From contig JAEEVB010000132.1 of assembly GCA_016287065.1 (NCBI GenBank), forward strand, positions 1 to 6,774: 6,774 bases of DNA. Direction: 5' to 3'. Positions 6,015-6,774 of the stretch are shown here, in pieces. The notes beneath the pieces were generated by a model that did no database searches, had not been told where the DNA came from, and was given only the letters and a program-made list of their open reading frames with translations. Both the position numbers and the translations under genes were made by a program. Within the stretch, counting starts at the first letter, position 1. Each line of letters begins with the position of its first letter. The DNA is from Muribaculaceae bacterium. Its GTDB lineage: Bacteria > Bacteroidota > Bacteroidia > Bacteroidales > Muribaculaceae.

Positions 6015-6774
6015 ATGACAAAATTTCTAATTTCGGCACTGGTTGCATGCTCTTGCATGTTTGCAACCGCTCAAGTGCCACAGCCCGTCACCTATCCAGG
6101 CGACGCCACAGCCACGCAATGCTACACGCTTAGCAATGGCTTGAAAGTCTTCCTCAGTGTTAATCCGCAATCGCCGCGCATCACTGCTCACATCGCTGTG
6201 CGCACCGGTTCGCGTAACGACCCCGCCGAGACCACCGGTCTGGCCCACTACCTCGAGCACCTCATGTTCAAGGGCACAAAGCAATTCGGCACCAGCAACT
6301 ATGCTGCCGAGAAACCGCTGCTCGACACCATCGAGGCTCGCTATGAACAGTACCGCAAGGTGACCGACCCTGCGCTGCGCAAGAAATTGTATCACGAAAT
6401 CGACAGCATCTCGCAGCTGGCAGCTCAGTACAACATCCCCAATGAGTACGACAAACTCATGGCAGGCATCGGCGGCATTGGCACCAACGCCTACACCAGC
6501 ACCGATGTGACTTGCTACACCGAGGACATCCCTGCTAACGAAGTCGACCGCTGGGCTCGCATCCAGAGCGACCGTTTCCGCAACATGGTGATTCGCGGTT
6601 TCCACACCGAGCTCGAAGCCGTGTATGAGGAGTACAACATTGGCATCGCTAAAGACCAGTGGAAGTTCTTCGATGCCATGAATGCCAAGATGTTCCCCAC
6701 CCACCCCTACGGCACACAGACGACCATAGGCACACAGGAACACCTCAAGAACCCCTCGATTACCAACATCAAGA
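6015..6774 (+). CDS. Exported M16 family zinc metallopeptidase (insulinase/pitrilysin type), 3'-truncated by window edge
   Basis: The frame from ATG at 6015 stays open to the right edge, giving the first 253 residues of a protein that in this family usually runs to about 900 or more. A hydrophobic leader, MTKFLISALVACSCMFATAQ, suggests export; an ATA-Q site at 17-20 fits signal peptidase I, while LVAC at 9-12 resembles a short lipobox. The M16 N-terminal domain follows, with TLSNGLKVFL at 38-47 and the inverted zinc motif HYLEH at 78-82 (zinc ligands His 78 and His 82, catalytic Glu 81). The third ligand is probably Glu 206 in ELEAVYEE (199-206), placed by the seven-residue spacing between the two conserved glutamates. 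A helical insertion of about 45 residues separates the motifs, as in many Bacteroidota M16 proteins. YTEDIPANEVDRW at 168-180 is also typical. The expected role is degradation or processing of peptides in the periplasm or at the outer membrane. Family is secure; substrate unknown. Confidence 0.93.
   Translation, partial: MTKFLISALVACSCMFATAQVPQPVTYPGDATATQCYTLSNGLKVFLSVNPQSPRITAHIAVRTGSRNDPAETTGLAHYLEHLMFKGTKQFGTSNYAAEKPLLDTIEARYEQYRKVTDPALRKKLYHEIDSISQLAAQYNIPNEYDKLMAGIGGIGTNAYTSTDVTCYTEDIPANEVDRWARIQSDRFRNMVIRGFHTELEAVYEEYNIGIAKDQWKFFDAMNAKMFPTHPYGTQTTIGTQEHLKNPSITNIK

Noticed and set aside
6027..6743. 238-residue minus-strand open frame opposite the M16 peptidase
   Set aside because: The plus strand carries the HxxEH zinc motif, a signal peptide and a -7 box, so the minus frame is a shadow.
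1..6774. Search for tRNA, rRNA, CRISPR, insertion sequence, phage or defence genes
   Set aside because: I saw no cloverleaf-like sequence, no spaced direct repeats outside the ferredoxin, no transposase-like protein and no terminal inverted repeats. The helicase-nuclease resembles recombination repair proteins more than a defence system.

Overview
The window looks like an ordinary chromosomal stretch from a member of the Bacteroidales (Bacteroidota), possibly a moderately GC-rich gut lineage such as Muribaculaceae or Prevotellaceae; the family is a guess. Three things point this way: AT-rich intergenic DNA between more GC-rich genes, several exact copies of the Bacteroidota -7 promoter box TAnnTTTG at sensible distances before genes, and start codons that mostly lack a strong Shine-Dalgarno sequence. 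The gene content (YitT, 2[4Fe-4S] ferredoxin, SUI1 factor, RecB/AddA-like helicase-nuclease, secreted M16 peptidase) fits that group.

Layout: (1) 1-485, the 3' part of a thymidine kinase gene (tdk) cut by the left edge. (2) 550-1491, a YitT-family membrane protein with its own -7 box. (3) 1513-1551, a strong symmetrical terminator between convergent genes. (4) 1571-1741 on the minus strand, a 56-residue 2[4Fe-4S] ferredoxin. (5) 1742-1953, a divergent promoter region. (6) 1954-2298, an SUI1/YciH-type translation factor, followed after 47 bases by (7) a 1181-residue UvrD/Rep-superfamily helicase with a C-terminal RecB-type nuclease domain (2346-5891), probably in the same transcript. (8) 5892-6014, an AT-rich intergenic region with a hairpin and -7 boxes. 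(9) 6015 to the right edge, the N-terminal 253 codons of an exported M16 zinc peptidase.

The genes cover unrelated household tasks: nucleotide salvage, membrane function, electron transfer, translation, double-strand-break processing and periplasmic proteolysis. Apart from the likely SUI1-helicase pair, each appears to be its own transcription unit. I see no mobile element, tRNA, rRNA, CRISPR array or defence island, and no convincing sign of an undescribed system. The points most worth a second look are the helicase-nuclease with no AddB-like partner beside it, its pairing with an SUI1 gene, and the compact divergent promoter region.
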